DNA of 14,853 nt. Origin: Victivallales bacterium Lenti_02 (GTDB taxonomy: Bacteria; Verrucomicrobiota; Lentisphaeria; Oligosphaerales; Lenti-02). This document shows positions 1 through 6,912 of the stretch, one piece after another. Below the pieces are notes generated by a model. It saw nothing but the letters and a program-made list of their open reading frames with translations. It was not told the origin of the DNA and did not search any database. The stretch covers positions 1-14,853 of the forward strand of contig LVAZ01000255.1 in NCBI GenBank assembly GCA_001603055.1, read 5' to 3'. Position 1 is the stretch's first letter. Each line of letters begins with the position of its first letter. Made by a program: the position numbers and the translations under genes.

Positions 1-536
1 CGCAGGCGCAGTGGCAGGCGGTGATGGGGAGCAACCCCTCCCATTTCACGGGCGATCCCGCTCTGCCGGTGGATTCGGTCACCTGGACCGACTGCCAGGA
101 ATTCGTGGGCAAGCTGAACGGCCTGGGCATCGGCACGTTCCGCCTCCCCGCCGAGGCCGAATGGGAATACGCCTGCCGGGCCGGCACCGCCACCCGCTAT
201 TTCTGGGGCGACGATCCGGAGCGGATGGGCGACTATGTCTGGTATCGGGATAACGCCGGGGGGCAAACGCATCCGGTGGGGGAGAAGCAGCCCAATCCCT
301 GGGGGCTTTTCGACATGAACGGCAATGTGCTGGAATGGTGCGAGGACTGGTACGGGCCTTACACGCCCGGGGACAAGACCGACCCCAAGGGCCCCGCCAG
401 AGGGTCCGATTGCGCGATGCGCGGCGGGAGCTGGAACTGCGGCCCCGCCTATTGCCGGTCGGCGGCGCGCGGCTGGTGCGCCCCCTTCTGCCGCTACAAC
501 TTCTACGGCCTCCGCCTGGTCCGGCTCAGCGAGTAG
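1..536 (+). CDS. FGE-sulfatase (SUMF1/EgtB-fold) domain protein, C-terminal part
   Basis: The reading frame is open from base 3, so the 5' end lies outside the window; the GTG and ATG near 21-26 fall inside the domain (context QWQAVMGSNPSHF) and are not the true start. Family hallmarks are visible: FRLPAEAEWEYACRAG, NPWGLFDMNGNVLEWCEDWY, MRGGSWNC, and the terminal YGLRLVR. The fold is that of formylglycine-generating enzymes, which convert a sulfatase cysteine to formylglycine; many bacterial homologues have other or unknown roles. The C-terminal block reads GGSWNCGPAYC. From memory of the human enzyme (GGSYMCHRSYC), both cysteines of the catalytic pair keep the same spacing, whereas most bacterial paralogues have Asn at the first position. 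Further cysteines follow (WCAPFC). No sulfatase gene is present in the window. The domain call is firm; true FGE activity is inference. Confidence 0.88.
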   Translation, partial: QAQWQAVMGSNPSHFTGDPALPVDSVTWTDCQEFVGKLNGLGIGTFRLPAEAEWEYACRAGTATRYFWGDDPERMGDYVWYRDNAGGQTHPVGEKQPNPWGLFDMNGNVLEWCEDWYGPYTPGDKTDPKGPARGSDCAMRGGSWNCGPAYCRSAARGWCAPFCRYNFYGLRLVRLSE

Positions 537-578
537 CGGAGCGATGCGCCGTGCGTGCAGGGCATTCACGCCGAAGTC

Positions 579-599
579 TGCCGGATAAATCGACCGGCA
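579..599. terminator. Hairpin between convergent genes, possible bidirectional terminator
   Basis: A perfect 6-bp inverted repeat (TGCCGG at 579-584, CCGGCA at 594-599) with a 9-nt AT-rich loop lies in the 67-nt gap between the plus-strand stop at 536 and the minus-strand stop at 604. There is no clear U-tract on either side, so a factor-independent terminator is possible but weakly supported. Confidence 0.3.
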
Positions 600-603
600 C
601 CGA

Positions 604-1437
604 TCATTCGCTGGCGGTGGCGGTTCCGCGGAGGGCGGCGAGGAGGGAGCGGAGCATGGGGGGGCCGCAGAATTCGGCGGCGTCGAGGGTGTCGGGATGG
701 CGGTGGCGCTTGCCGCGGTAGGTGGCGGCTTGGCCGACGACGAGGAGGAGGGCGCTGACCCGACAGCCGAGCCCGGCGGCGAGGACGGCCTCGGGGATGA
801 TGCCGTTGCCGAGAACGTCGGCGCCGTTGCGGCGGGCGATGGCGGCTTCGGCGGGGGTGGCGTAGTGGGGGCCGATGTCGGCCTGGTAGACGCCGAGCCG
901 GGGGGCGATGCAGGTGTCGGCGACGGCGTTGATGAGTTCGGCGTTGAGTTCCTGGCTGAAGGCGTCGCTGATGTCCTGGAAGGGACAGGCGAGGGTGGTG
1001 AGGCGGGCGGCCAGGGGGGAGAAACCGAGATTGTTGACGCAGTCGGTGACGGCGACCCAGGTGCCGATGCGGAGGTCGTCGCGGAGGGAGAGGCAGGTCT
1101 CGACGAGAATCACGTCGCGGACGCCGCATTGGACGGCGGCGGCGACGGGGAGCTGGACGGGGTCCAGGCCGCGACCCTCGAAAAGGTAGCGGTGCCCCCG
1201 GCCGAGGAGGATGCCGCCGCCGCTTTCGCCGAGCAGGCCCAGGTCGGGCGGCGGCCCCAGGCCGGGACTGTCGGCAATGCCGTCGAGCGCGGCCAGGGGA
1301 AGAGTGTCTTCGAGGGGCATGGCCGCATGGGGGAAGGAATGCCCCACCTGCACCAGCACGCGGGGTTCCCGTTCGAGACGAAGCTGTTGCCTGAGCCCTG
1401 CCGCCGCCTGCGCGGCCCGGAGGTCGAAATCGGACAT
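604..1437 (-). CDS. Purine nucleoside phosphorylase-like protein with degenerate active site
   Basis: A 277-aa protein that aligns along its length with trimeric purine nucleoside phosphorylases. Seen: GRGHRYLFEG (residues 79-88, family GRFHxYEG), NNLGFSPLA (135-143, family DHINLxxxNPL), GVYQADIGPHYATPAEA (182-198, family GxYxxxxGPxFETxAE) and GADVLGNGIIPEAV (205-218, family GADAVGMSTVPEV). Known of the family: phosphorolysis of purine nucleosides using a Gly-Ser-Gly loop, AAGG segment, purine-binding Glu in FET, Met-Ser, and Asn in LITN. Here these read GHS, TCLS (114-117), A193, N211-G212 and G235, so most purine and phosphate contacts are gone; only R80 and H82 of the phosphate site remain. 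It may bind another ligand or be non-catalytic. It starts 16 nt after the stop of the upstream unknown gene and is probably co-transcribed with it. Fold assignment good, enzyme activity doubtful. Confidence 0.75.
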   Translation of the reverse strand: MSDFDLRAAQAAAGLRQQLRLEREPRVLVQVGHSFPHAAMPLEDTLPLAALDGIADSPGLGPPPDLGLLGESGGGILLGRGHRYLFEGRGLDPVQLPVAAAVQCGVRDVILVETCLSLRDDLRIGTWVAVTDCVNNLGFSPLAARLTTLACPFQDISDAFSQELNAELINAVADTCIAPRLGVYQADIGPHYATPAEAAIARRNGADVLGNGIIPEAVLAAGLGCRVSALLLVVGQAATYRGKRHRHPDTLDAAEFCGPPMLRSLLAALRGTATASE

Positions 1438-1453
1438 GGCGGGACCCAGCCGG

Positions 1454-2221
1454 CTAGATGATGAGGGCGGAGCGCGCCCAGTCGTAGTTGGTCTCGCGCA
1501 ACTCCTCGATCGAGGGCATGGGATAGGCGATGGTCTCGGTGCCGTCGCAGAGGTAGATGCCGCTCTTGACGGCGTTGAAGGTGAAGGACTCGACGTGGGA
1601 GCGTTCGAGGGTCTTGGTGGTTTTCGGGGTGTCGTTGGTGACGGATTCGACGCAGCGGCGGAGGTGGTTGATGTTGCGGTCGTAGAGGCCGCCGATGTTG
1701 CCGCTGTCCTCGAGGTTGTCGAGGTCCACCACCTTGAGTTCGACGAAGGCGATCTTGGGCAGTTGCAGCTTGGTCTGGCTGCCGGTGATGTAGCGGCCGA
1801 ACTCGCGGGGGGGGAATTTGCTCACCACCAGGGGGTGCACCGGGCATAGTTCCTGATAGACATGGTAGGCACCGGTGGCCACGGCCGGGTCGTAGGGCTG
1901 CTTGGCCAGGCCCAGCACGCGCCCGTCCCGGGTGGTGAGGTAGAGATTGCCGAGAGCGGCGAAGGGGACCCGTTCGAGGACCCGGTAGATGGAGAGGTAG
2001 ACGGAGTTCTTCGGCCGGCCGTCGGGGTGGGGCACGCAGGTGGCCTTGGCATACTCCCAGTCGAAGCCGGGGAAGGAGGGGTCGATCTCGATGAACATGA
2101 CGATTTCGGAGGAGCCGTCGCGCCCGCCGGTGGCCATGTAGGCGCCGAAATGTTCCGGATCATGCTGGGATGCGACCAGGGCCTCGGTGGGGAAAAGAGT
2201 CAGGTAATAGTGTTGATTCAT
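1454..2221 (-). CDS. Conserved protein of unknown function, 255 aa
   Basis: I do not recognise a named family. The product is 255 aa, apparently soluble: no signal peptide, no membrane segment and no cysteine-rich metal site. The N-terminus (MNQHYYLTLFPTEALVAS) and segments such as GRPKNSVYLSIYRVLER, GNLYLTTRDGRVLGLAKQ and SQTKLQLPKIAFVELK look well ordered, with alternating hydrophobic residues that suggest mixed alpha/beta domains. The C-terminal third is rich in charged and Thr residues (NDTPKTTKTLERSHVESF), then ends in NYDWARSALII. The ATG at 2219-2221 is preceded by a GGGA purine stretch on the minus strand. It lies 113 nt after the PBP2 stop and 16 nt before the PNP-like gene, so it is probably the first gene of a two-gene unit or the tail of the large envelope operon. 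No function is proposed. Confidence 0.8.
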   Translation of the reverse strand: MNQHYYLTLFPTEALVASQHDPEHFGAYMATGGRDGSSEIVMFIEIDPSFPGFDWEYAKATCVPHPDGRPKNSVYLSIYRVLERVPFAALGNLYLTTRDGRVLGLAKQPYDPAVATGAYHVYQELCPVHPLVVSKFPPREFGRYITGSQTKLQLPKIAFVELKVVDLDNLEDSGNIGGLYDRNINHLRRCVESVTNDTPKTTKTLERSHVESFTFNAVKSGIYLCDGTETIAYPMPSIEELRETNYDWARSALII

Positions 2222-2303
2222 GGAATGTCCCTTTCGGCTTTGTCGCCCGCTGGTATGGACCGCTGGTGGAGTTCCTTGTTCCTAAGGTAGAGCGCCGGGC
2301 CGG

Positions 2304-2323
2304 GCCTGTCCAGCGGGACAGGC
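2304..2323 (-). terminator. Hairpin after the PBP2 gene, possible terminator
   Basis: An 8-bp perfect stem (GCCTGTCC / GGACAGGC) with a 4-nt loop lies 11 nt beyond the stop codon of the PBP2 gene on the minus strand. No U-run follows it, so it may be a weak terminator or an mRNA 3'-end stabiliser. Its position suggests a break between the large envelope operon and the two genes at 604-2221. Confidence 0.4.
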
Positions 2324-2334
2324 GGAAGGTTGGG

Positions 2335-4155
2335 CTAGCGGCCGCCGTTCCGGCCCAGCCATTCCTCGAAGAACTGGCGGGCGAGGGGCGCGGCGCTCCG
2401 TCCCCCCGAATCGCCCTCCTCGATCAGGATGGCGCAGGCGTAGCGGGGGTTGGCGAAGGGGCCGAAGCAGATGAACCAGGTGTTCTTGCTGACGGGTCCG
2501 CCGGGTGGCTTGACCTCGGCGGTCCCGGTCTTGCCGGCCAGGGCGATGATCTCGCTCCGGGCGCGCTCGCCGCTGCCGCGCTCGCTGTTGACCGCCTGAT
2601 ACATTCCCTGGCGGACCACGGCGATATGCCCGGGGGAGACGGGCAGGCGGTTCTCGACGACCGGGACGGTGTTGCGCCAGACCTGGCCGTCGGAATTGAG
2701 GACGGAGCGGACGAGGAAGGGGCGGTAGACGTAGCCGCCGTTGGCGATGGCGGCGGTGTAGACGGCCGCCTGGAGGGGGGTGATGACGCTGAGCCCCTGG
2801 CCGATGCTGATGAGGGCGGTGTCGGCCAGGCCCCAGGGATGGCGGCTGCCGCGGGCGCGGACGGCGTACTCGCGGGTGGGCAGAAGTCCGGAGGCGGCGG
2901 AGGGCAGGTCGATTCCGGGCCGACGACCCAGGCCGACGGCGGCGAAGACGGGCTGGATGTTCTCGAGCCCGCTGCGGAGGCCCGCATCGATGAAATAGGG
3001 ATTGCAGGACACCCGGATGGCCTCGACCAGTTGCAGCTCGCCGTGCCCCCAGCGGGCGGCGCAGCGGATGTTGAGCCCGTGGGTGGTGTAGACGCCGGTG
3101 CAGTTGTGGCTGGTTCCGGGGTGGATGGCGCCGCATTCGAGGGCGGCGAGGGCGATGAGGGGCTTGATGATGGAGCCGGGGGCGTAGCTGCCGTCCACGG
3201 CCCGGTTGAGCATTGGCAGGTCGGAACGTTCGCTGAGTTCGGTGTAGGTCTCGGGGGAGAGCTGGTCGAGGGAGAAGGTGGGGGCCGAAGCCAGGGCGAG
3301 AACGGCCCCGGAATCCACCTCGAGCACCACCAGCGCGCCCTTCTGCCCGGCGAGGAGTCGGTTGGCGATGGCCTGGGCGGCGGGATCGAGGGTGAGCAGC
3401 AGGTCGCGCCCGTCCACCGGCGCGCGCGACACGCCGATCTCCTCGTGGATGTAGCCCAGCGGGTCCACCCGGACGAGCTTGTGGCCGCCCTCGCCGGCCA
3501 GCAGTTCGTCGTAGCGGCTTTCGAGGCCGCCGCGGCCGCGCATCTCGTAGCCGATGTAGGCGGACTGGTACTGATCCATTTCCTCGGGCCGGTCGGGCCG
3601 GTGGCGGCCGACCCAGCCGAGAATCTGGGAGGCGAGTTCGGGCTCGCGGTAGCGGCGGACGGGGCGGGTCTGGACTTCGGCGCCAGGGACGGGCGGATAG
3701 AGTTCCATGATTTTGGCGATCTCCCCGGGGGCGAGGTCGCGGAACACGGTCATGGGCAGGGCGGGGTTCACATGCAGGTGGCGCTGGACCATGGCGGCGT
3801 TGACGGCGGCGGGCCGGTCGAGGAGCCGGGCGAAATCCAGGCTGGCGCGGACGATGTGGGTGACGGTGTTGCGGCGGGTTCCGGGGCGGCGCATCTCGGA
3901 GACGTGGAAGACCAGATCGTAGCGGCTGTCGTTGTCCACCAGCACCGAGCCGTCGGCGGCGAGGATGCGCCCGCGGACCGCGTTCATCCGGATGGGGCGG
4001 ACGCTTTGCCGGGTGATCTCCTCGACGTGCTTGCCGCCCTCGAGCACCTGCACCTGCCAGAGGCGCAGAACCAGCAGGCCCAGCATGGTCACCAGCACCG
4101 CGCCGACGAGATAGATACGCAGGTTGTAGGCGGAGATGGGGCGTTCTTCGGGCAT
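2335..4155 (-). CDS. mrdA: Penicillin-binding protein 2 (peptidoglycan DD-transpeptidase)
   Basis: A 606-aa class B PBP, the usual length for PBP2. It cross-links peptidoglycan in the periplasm during cell elongation, normally with the glycosyltransferase RodA. Seen: a short cytoplasmic tail then one membrane anchor (about residues 14-36), the pedestal motif VRGRILAADG, and a transpeptidase domain with all three active-site motifs: SIIK with nucleophile S328 and K331 (context YAPGSIIKPL), SCN at 383-385, and KTGT at 542-545. The pedestal motif has AADG where many PBP2s have a DRxG-type sequence. The start ATG lies 7 nt after the stop of the MreD-like gene, which fits the common mreD-mrdA order and supports PBP2 rather than FtsI/PBP3. 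No rodA follows; the next genes are an unknown protein and a PNP-like protein. Very secure as a class B PBP, fairly secure as MrdA. Confidence 0.93.
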   Translation of the reverse strand: MPEERPISAYNLRIYLVGAVLVTMLGLLVLRLWQVQVLEGGKHVEEITRQSVRPIRMNAVRGRILAADGSVLVDNDSRYDLVFHVSEMRRPGTRRNTVTHIVRASLDFARLLDRPAAVNAAMVQRHLHVNPALPMTVFRDLAPGEIAKIMELYPPVPGAEVQTRPVRRYREPELASQILGWVGRHRPDRPEEMDQYQSAYIGYEMRGRGGLESRYDELLAGEGGHKLVRVDPLGYIHEEIGVSRAPVDGRDLLLTLDPAAQAIANRLLAGQKGALVVLEVDSGAVLALASAPTFSLDQLSPETYTELSERSDLPMLNRAVDGSYAPGSIIKPLIALAALECGAIHPGTSHNCTGVYTTHGLNIRCAARWGHGELQLVEAIRVSCNPYFIDAGLRSGLENIQPVFAAVGLGRRPGIDLPSAASGLLPTREYAVRARGSRHPWGLADTALISIGQGLSVITPLQAAVYTAAIANGGYVYRPFLVRSVLNSDGQVWRNTVPVVENRLPVSPGHIAVVRQGMYQAVNSERGSGERARSEIIALAGKTGTAEVKPPGGPVSKNTWFICFGPFANPRYACAILIEEGDSGGRSAAPLARQFFEEWLGRNGGR

Positions 4156-4162
4156 GGTCCGG

Positions 4163-4681
4163 CTATTCCTCCCGCCGGTTGCGGGCGCGGGCGTAGAGGG
4201 GCAATCCCAGCCGCCGGGCCCCGCCGTCGAGTAGCGCCATGGCGAAGGGGGTCAGCACGGCGCCGCCGCCGAGCCCTTGGAGGAGAATCCAGCCCTGCTG
4301 CCGGACGGTGCCCCAGCCCGGGGCCAGGCCGGGCAGCGAGACCAGCAGGACCAGCACCGCGCCGCTCAGGCCCCCGACCGCGATTCCGGGCAGAGTCTGG
4401 GCGAGCGGGTGGATGCAGTCCCCGTGTCGGCGCCAGGCGGCGGCCAGCAGGGCCAGCAGAACCAGCAGCACCGCCTGCGCCGGCAGCGCGCGGGCGTAGG
4501 AGAGATCCAGCACCGCGCCGGCCAGAACCAGCCAGGGCAGGGAGCGCCGCGCGCCCTGGGCCACCAGCAGGCAGAAGGCGACGGCGGCGAAGACCGGCAG
4601 GCACAGGCCGTAGCCGCCCACCACCAGCTCGATGCCGGCGGCCATCAGGGAACAGAGCAGAATCCAGACGACGCGCGCCAT
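4163..4681 (-). CDS. mreD: MreD-like integral membrane protein
   Basis: A 172-aa very hydrophobic protein with about five or six membrane segments (starting VVWILLCSLMAAGIELVV, then VFAAVAFCLLVAQ, WLVLAGAVLDL, AVLLVLLALLAAAW, GGLSGAVLVLLVSLPGL and a last segment near LLQGLGGGAVLTPFAMALL). Size, topology and position immediately before mrdA match MreD, a membrane component of the rod-shape elongasome. Sequence motifs of MreD are weak, so the call leans on context. The start chosen is the ATG at 4679-4681, which follows a GGGGAGGGA Shine-Dalgarno-like stretch and lies 11 nt after the stop of the VWA gene; the frame remains open further upstream, but that stretch overlaps the VWA gene and is an antisense-type artefact. 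MreB and MreC are absent from the window. Confidence 0.65.
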   Translation of the reverse strand: MARVVWILLCSLMAAGIELVVGGYGLCLPVFAAVAFCLLVAQGARRSLPWLVLAGAVLDLSYARALPAQAVLLVLLALLAAAWRRHGDCIHPLAQTLPGIAVGGLSGAVLVLLVSLPGLAPGWGTVRQQGWILLQGLGGGAVLTPFAMALLDGGARRLGLPLYARARNRREE

Positions 4682-4692
4682 GCTCCCTCCCC

Positions 4693-6912
4693 CTACACCA
4701 GGTCCACGCGGCGGCGCCACCACCATTCCGCGCAGAACAGAGTGAGCAGAACCAGCAGCCACCACCACCGGTTCCAGACGGGATACTCCTTGACCAGGGC
4801 GACCTCCCTGGACTGGTGGCGGAGGGTGTCGAACACATTGTGCCGCCGGGGCCATTCCAGGCAGGCGCCGCCGGTGTCCTCCGCCAGTTGGCCCAGATAG
4901 GCGCGGTTGAGCGGCTCGCCGGTGCGCTCGTTCTCGGGCTTCTCGGCCAGGATGGTGGCGGTGGCCTCCTGGGTGCCGTCCGCCGTGTGGAGGACAATCT
5001 GGTACTGGCCGGGTTCCTGGGGGGTGAAGAAGCACTTGAAACCCTCGACCGGCCTGGTCAAGCCCACATCGGTGCCGAGGGTGGCGGCCAGCATGGGATA
5101 GACGAGGACGCGGCCGTCGGGCAGGGTGATCTTGCAGGTGACGCCCGCCTGTTCCCGGTTCTCGCCGGGATCGTAGACGGCGCCGATGGTGACTTTCTGG
5201 CGCAGCTCGGCCTGGGTGTGGCTGAGGACGGCTTGCAGCAGGGTGGTGCCGCCGAGGTCCTTCTCGCTGGGGGCGAGCCAGTGGACCAACTGGGTGACAA
5301 AGCGGCCGTAGAGGCTCCGCTCGCTGCCGCCGGCCTCGCCGCCGAGCTGCCAGCGCCAGAGCGAGTCGCTCAGCACCATGCCCACCCGCCCCTGGCCGTA
5401 GGGCCGGGTGACCAGCACCGGCGAACCGTCCGCCGTCACCAGCAGGGCCGAGGAGAATTCGCTGGTCCGGACCGGTCCCCAGAAGCTGAGAATCGGGGGG
5501 AGCTGGGTCGCCGAGGCCAGCTCGGAGAGGGCCGGATGGGTGCGCCCCTTGGCGCTGAGCGCGGCGGTGAAGCGGCCCTCGCGCATGGCCGCCCCCGCCT
5601 CGGAGACGGCGGGCATCAGCTCGGCCAAACCCGGCGAACTGGCCAGCCCGCCGGGACCGTAGCTGGCCTTCGCGCCGTAGAAGAGCAGGCCGCCCCCCTT
5701 GTCCACAAACTGCCGGAGGTTGGCGCAGTCCTCCGCCGTGAGGGCGCTGGCGGGCATGTCGCCGAGGATGATGACCCGGAACTCGGCCAGGCTCTCGGCG
5801 GTGAAGGCGGGCACCTGGCCGCCCGCTTTGCCGCTCAGTTCGTCGAAGTTGATGAAGGCCCCGTCGCCGCCCTGCACGTAGGCGGACAACTGGTAGTTCT
5901 TCTCGCTGAGCAGGGCGCGCTTGAGGAATTTGAACTCCCAGCGGGGCACGCCCTCGAGATAGAGCACCCGGTTGCGGGGGTCGGCCACATCGACCAGGAA
6001 GTCGCGCTGGTTGTTCTCGGGATCGGCGTCCCCGCCCGGCCCGATTTCGACGTGGTAGACGGTCTGCCCGATCTGGGTCGGCTCGATGGTGAAACTGACC
6101 TGCTGGAAGGCGTCGCCCTCGGCGAAACTGACCATGCTGGTGCGGAGCAGGTTGCCGCCCTGGCGCAGATGGATGGGGAACTCGGCCACGCCGCGCCCGC
6201 GGCGGCGGACCAGGACGTCCACGTTGGCCTTCCAGTTCACCACCATCATCCGGGGGTGGGCGATGTCGGCGATGTACCAGTCCTCGGGCGGCTCGGGGGG
6301 CGGCTCGAAGGGCAGTTCGAGCTGGGGAATGTAGACGGGGACGGCGAGGCTGGCGGGGGTGAGGCGCTCGCCGGAATGGTCGAGCCCGTCGCTGAGCAGC
6401 AGAATCCCGGCCAGATTCTCGGCCCGGAGCCGCTCGGTGATGCGGTTGATGCCCGCCCCCAGATTGCTGCGCGGCGCGTTGAACACCGGTTCCCCGCCCT
6501 CGTCGCTCACCTCCTCGGCGACGGCACCGAGATGGAAGCGGACCACCCGGTAGCGGGCGAGGACCCGCTGGGTCTTGCTGTCCTGGAGGAATTCCAGCGC
6601 CCGGTCGCGGCGGGTCTGGGGAAAGTTGCCCGGATTGTCGGTCATGCTGGCGGATATGTCCAGGGCCACGGCCAGCACCGGCATTTCCTGCTCGACCTTG
6701 ACCGTGCGCCGCTTGGGCAGCATGAGCAGCCAGGCCAGAATGAGGACCGCCGCCACGCGCAGCAGCCAGAGCCCGAGTCGCTGGCGGCGGTTCAGCGGGC
6801 ATTGCCGATAGGTCTGCCAGGCCGCGACGGCCACGAAGGCCACCACCAGCAGCGCCACCCACGGCGGCACCACTGGATCGAGCAGAATGGCGGCGGGGAG
6901 GAGAGCGGTCAT
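4693..6912 (-). CDS. VWA domain membrane protein with glutamine amidotransferase-like domain
   Basis: A 739-aa protein. Two membrane segments lie near residues 16-33 and 47-65, followed by a von Willebrand A domain with an intact MIDAS start, DISAS (D85, S87, S89), and a second VWA hallmark LLLSDGLDHS (171-180). A beta-rich middle leads to a class I glutamine amidotransferase-like fold (about 313-560: VLYLEGVPRWEFKFLKRAL, FRVIILGDMPASALT, VDKGGGLLFYGAKASYGPGG). A last membrane segment near 715-730 (WWWLLVLLTLFCAEWWW) ends in RRRVDLV. No nucleophile-cysteine motif is visible, so amidotransferase catalysis is unlikely. The start is set by the ATGA overlap with the upstream BatA gene stop (6909-6912), although the frame stays open far upstream as an artefact of high GC. 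Such proteins sit in MoxR/DUF58/BatA clusters; their role is poorly known, probably metal-dependent protein interaction at the membrane. Confidence 0.88.
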   Translation of the reverse strand: MTALLPAAILLDPVVPPWVALLVVAFVAVAAWQTYRQCPLNRRQRLGLWLLRVAAVLILAWLLMLPKRRTVKVEQEMPVLAVALDISASMTDNPGNFPQTRRDRALEFLQDSKTQRVLARYRVVRFHLGAVAEEVSDEGGEPVFNAPRSNLGAGINRITERLRAENLAGILLLSDGLDHSGERLTPASLAVPVYIPQLELPFEPPPEPPEDWYIADIAHPRMMVVNWKANVDVLVRRRGRGVAEFPIHLRQGGNLLRTSMVSFAEGDAFQQVSFTIEPTQIGQTVYHVEIGPGGDADPENNQRDFLVDVADPRNRVLYLEGVPRWEFKFLKRALLSEKNYQLSAYVQGGDGAFINFDELSGKAGGQVPAFTAESLAEFRVIILGDMPASALTAEDCANLRQFVDKGGGLLFYGAKASYGPGGLASSPGLAELMPAVSEAGAAMREGRFTAALSAKGRTHPALSELASATQLPPILSFWGPVRTSEFSSALLVTADGSPVLVTRPYGQGRVGMVLSDSLWRWQLGGEAGGSERSLYGRFVTQLVHWLAPSEKDLGGTTLLQAVLSHTQAELRQKVTIGAVYDPGENREQAGVTCKITLPDGRVLVYPMLAATLGTDVGLTRPVEGFKCFFTPQEPGQYQIVLHTADGTQEATATILAEKPENERTGEPLNRAYLGQLAEDTGGACLEWPRRHNVFDTLRHQSREVALVKEYPVWNRWWWLLVLLTLFCAEWWWRRRVDLV

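Noticed and set aside
697..1461. A plus-strand frame opposite the PNP-like gene, rich in Gly, Glu, Asp and Ala
   Set aside because: Its composition is that of an antisense shadow. The minus-strand frame carries recognisable PNP signatures.
2335..4155. FtsI/PBP3 (division transpeptidase) as an alternative identity
   Set aside because: The MreD-like gene directly upstream and the PBP2-like length favour MrdA. No mraW, ftsL or mur genes are nearby.
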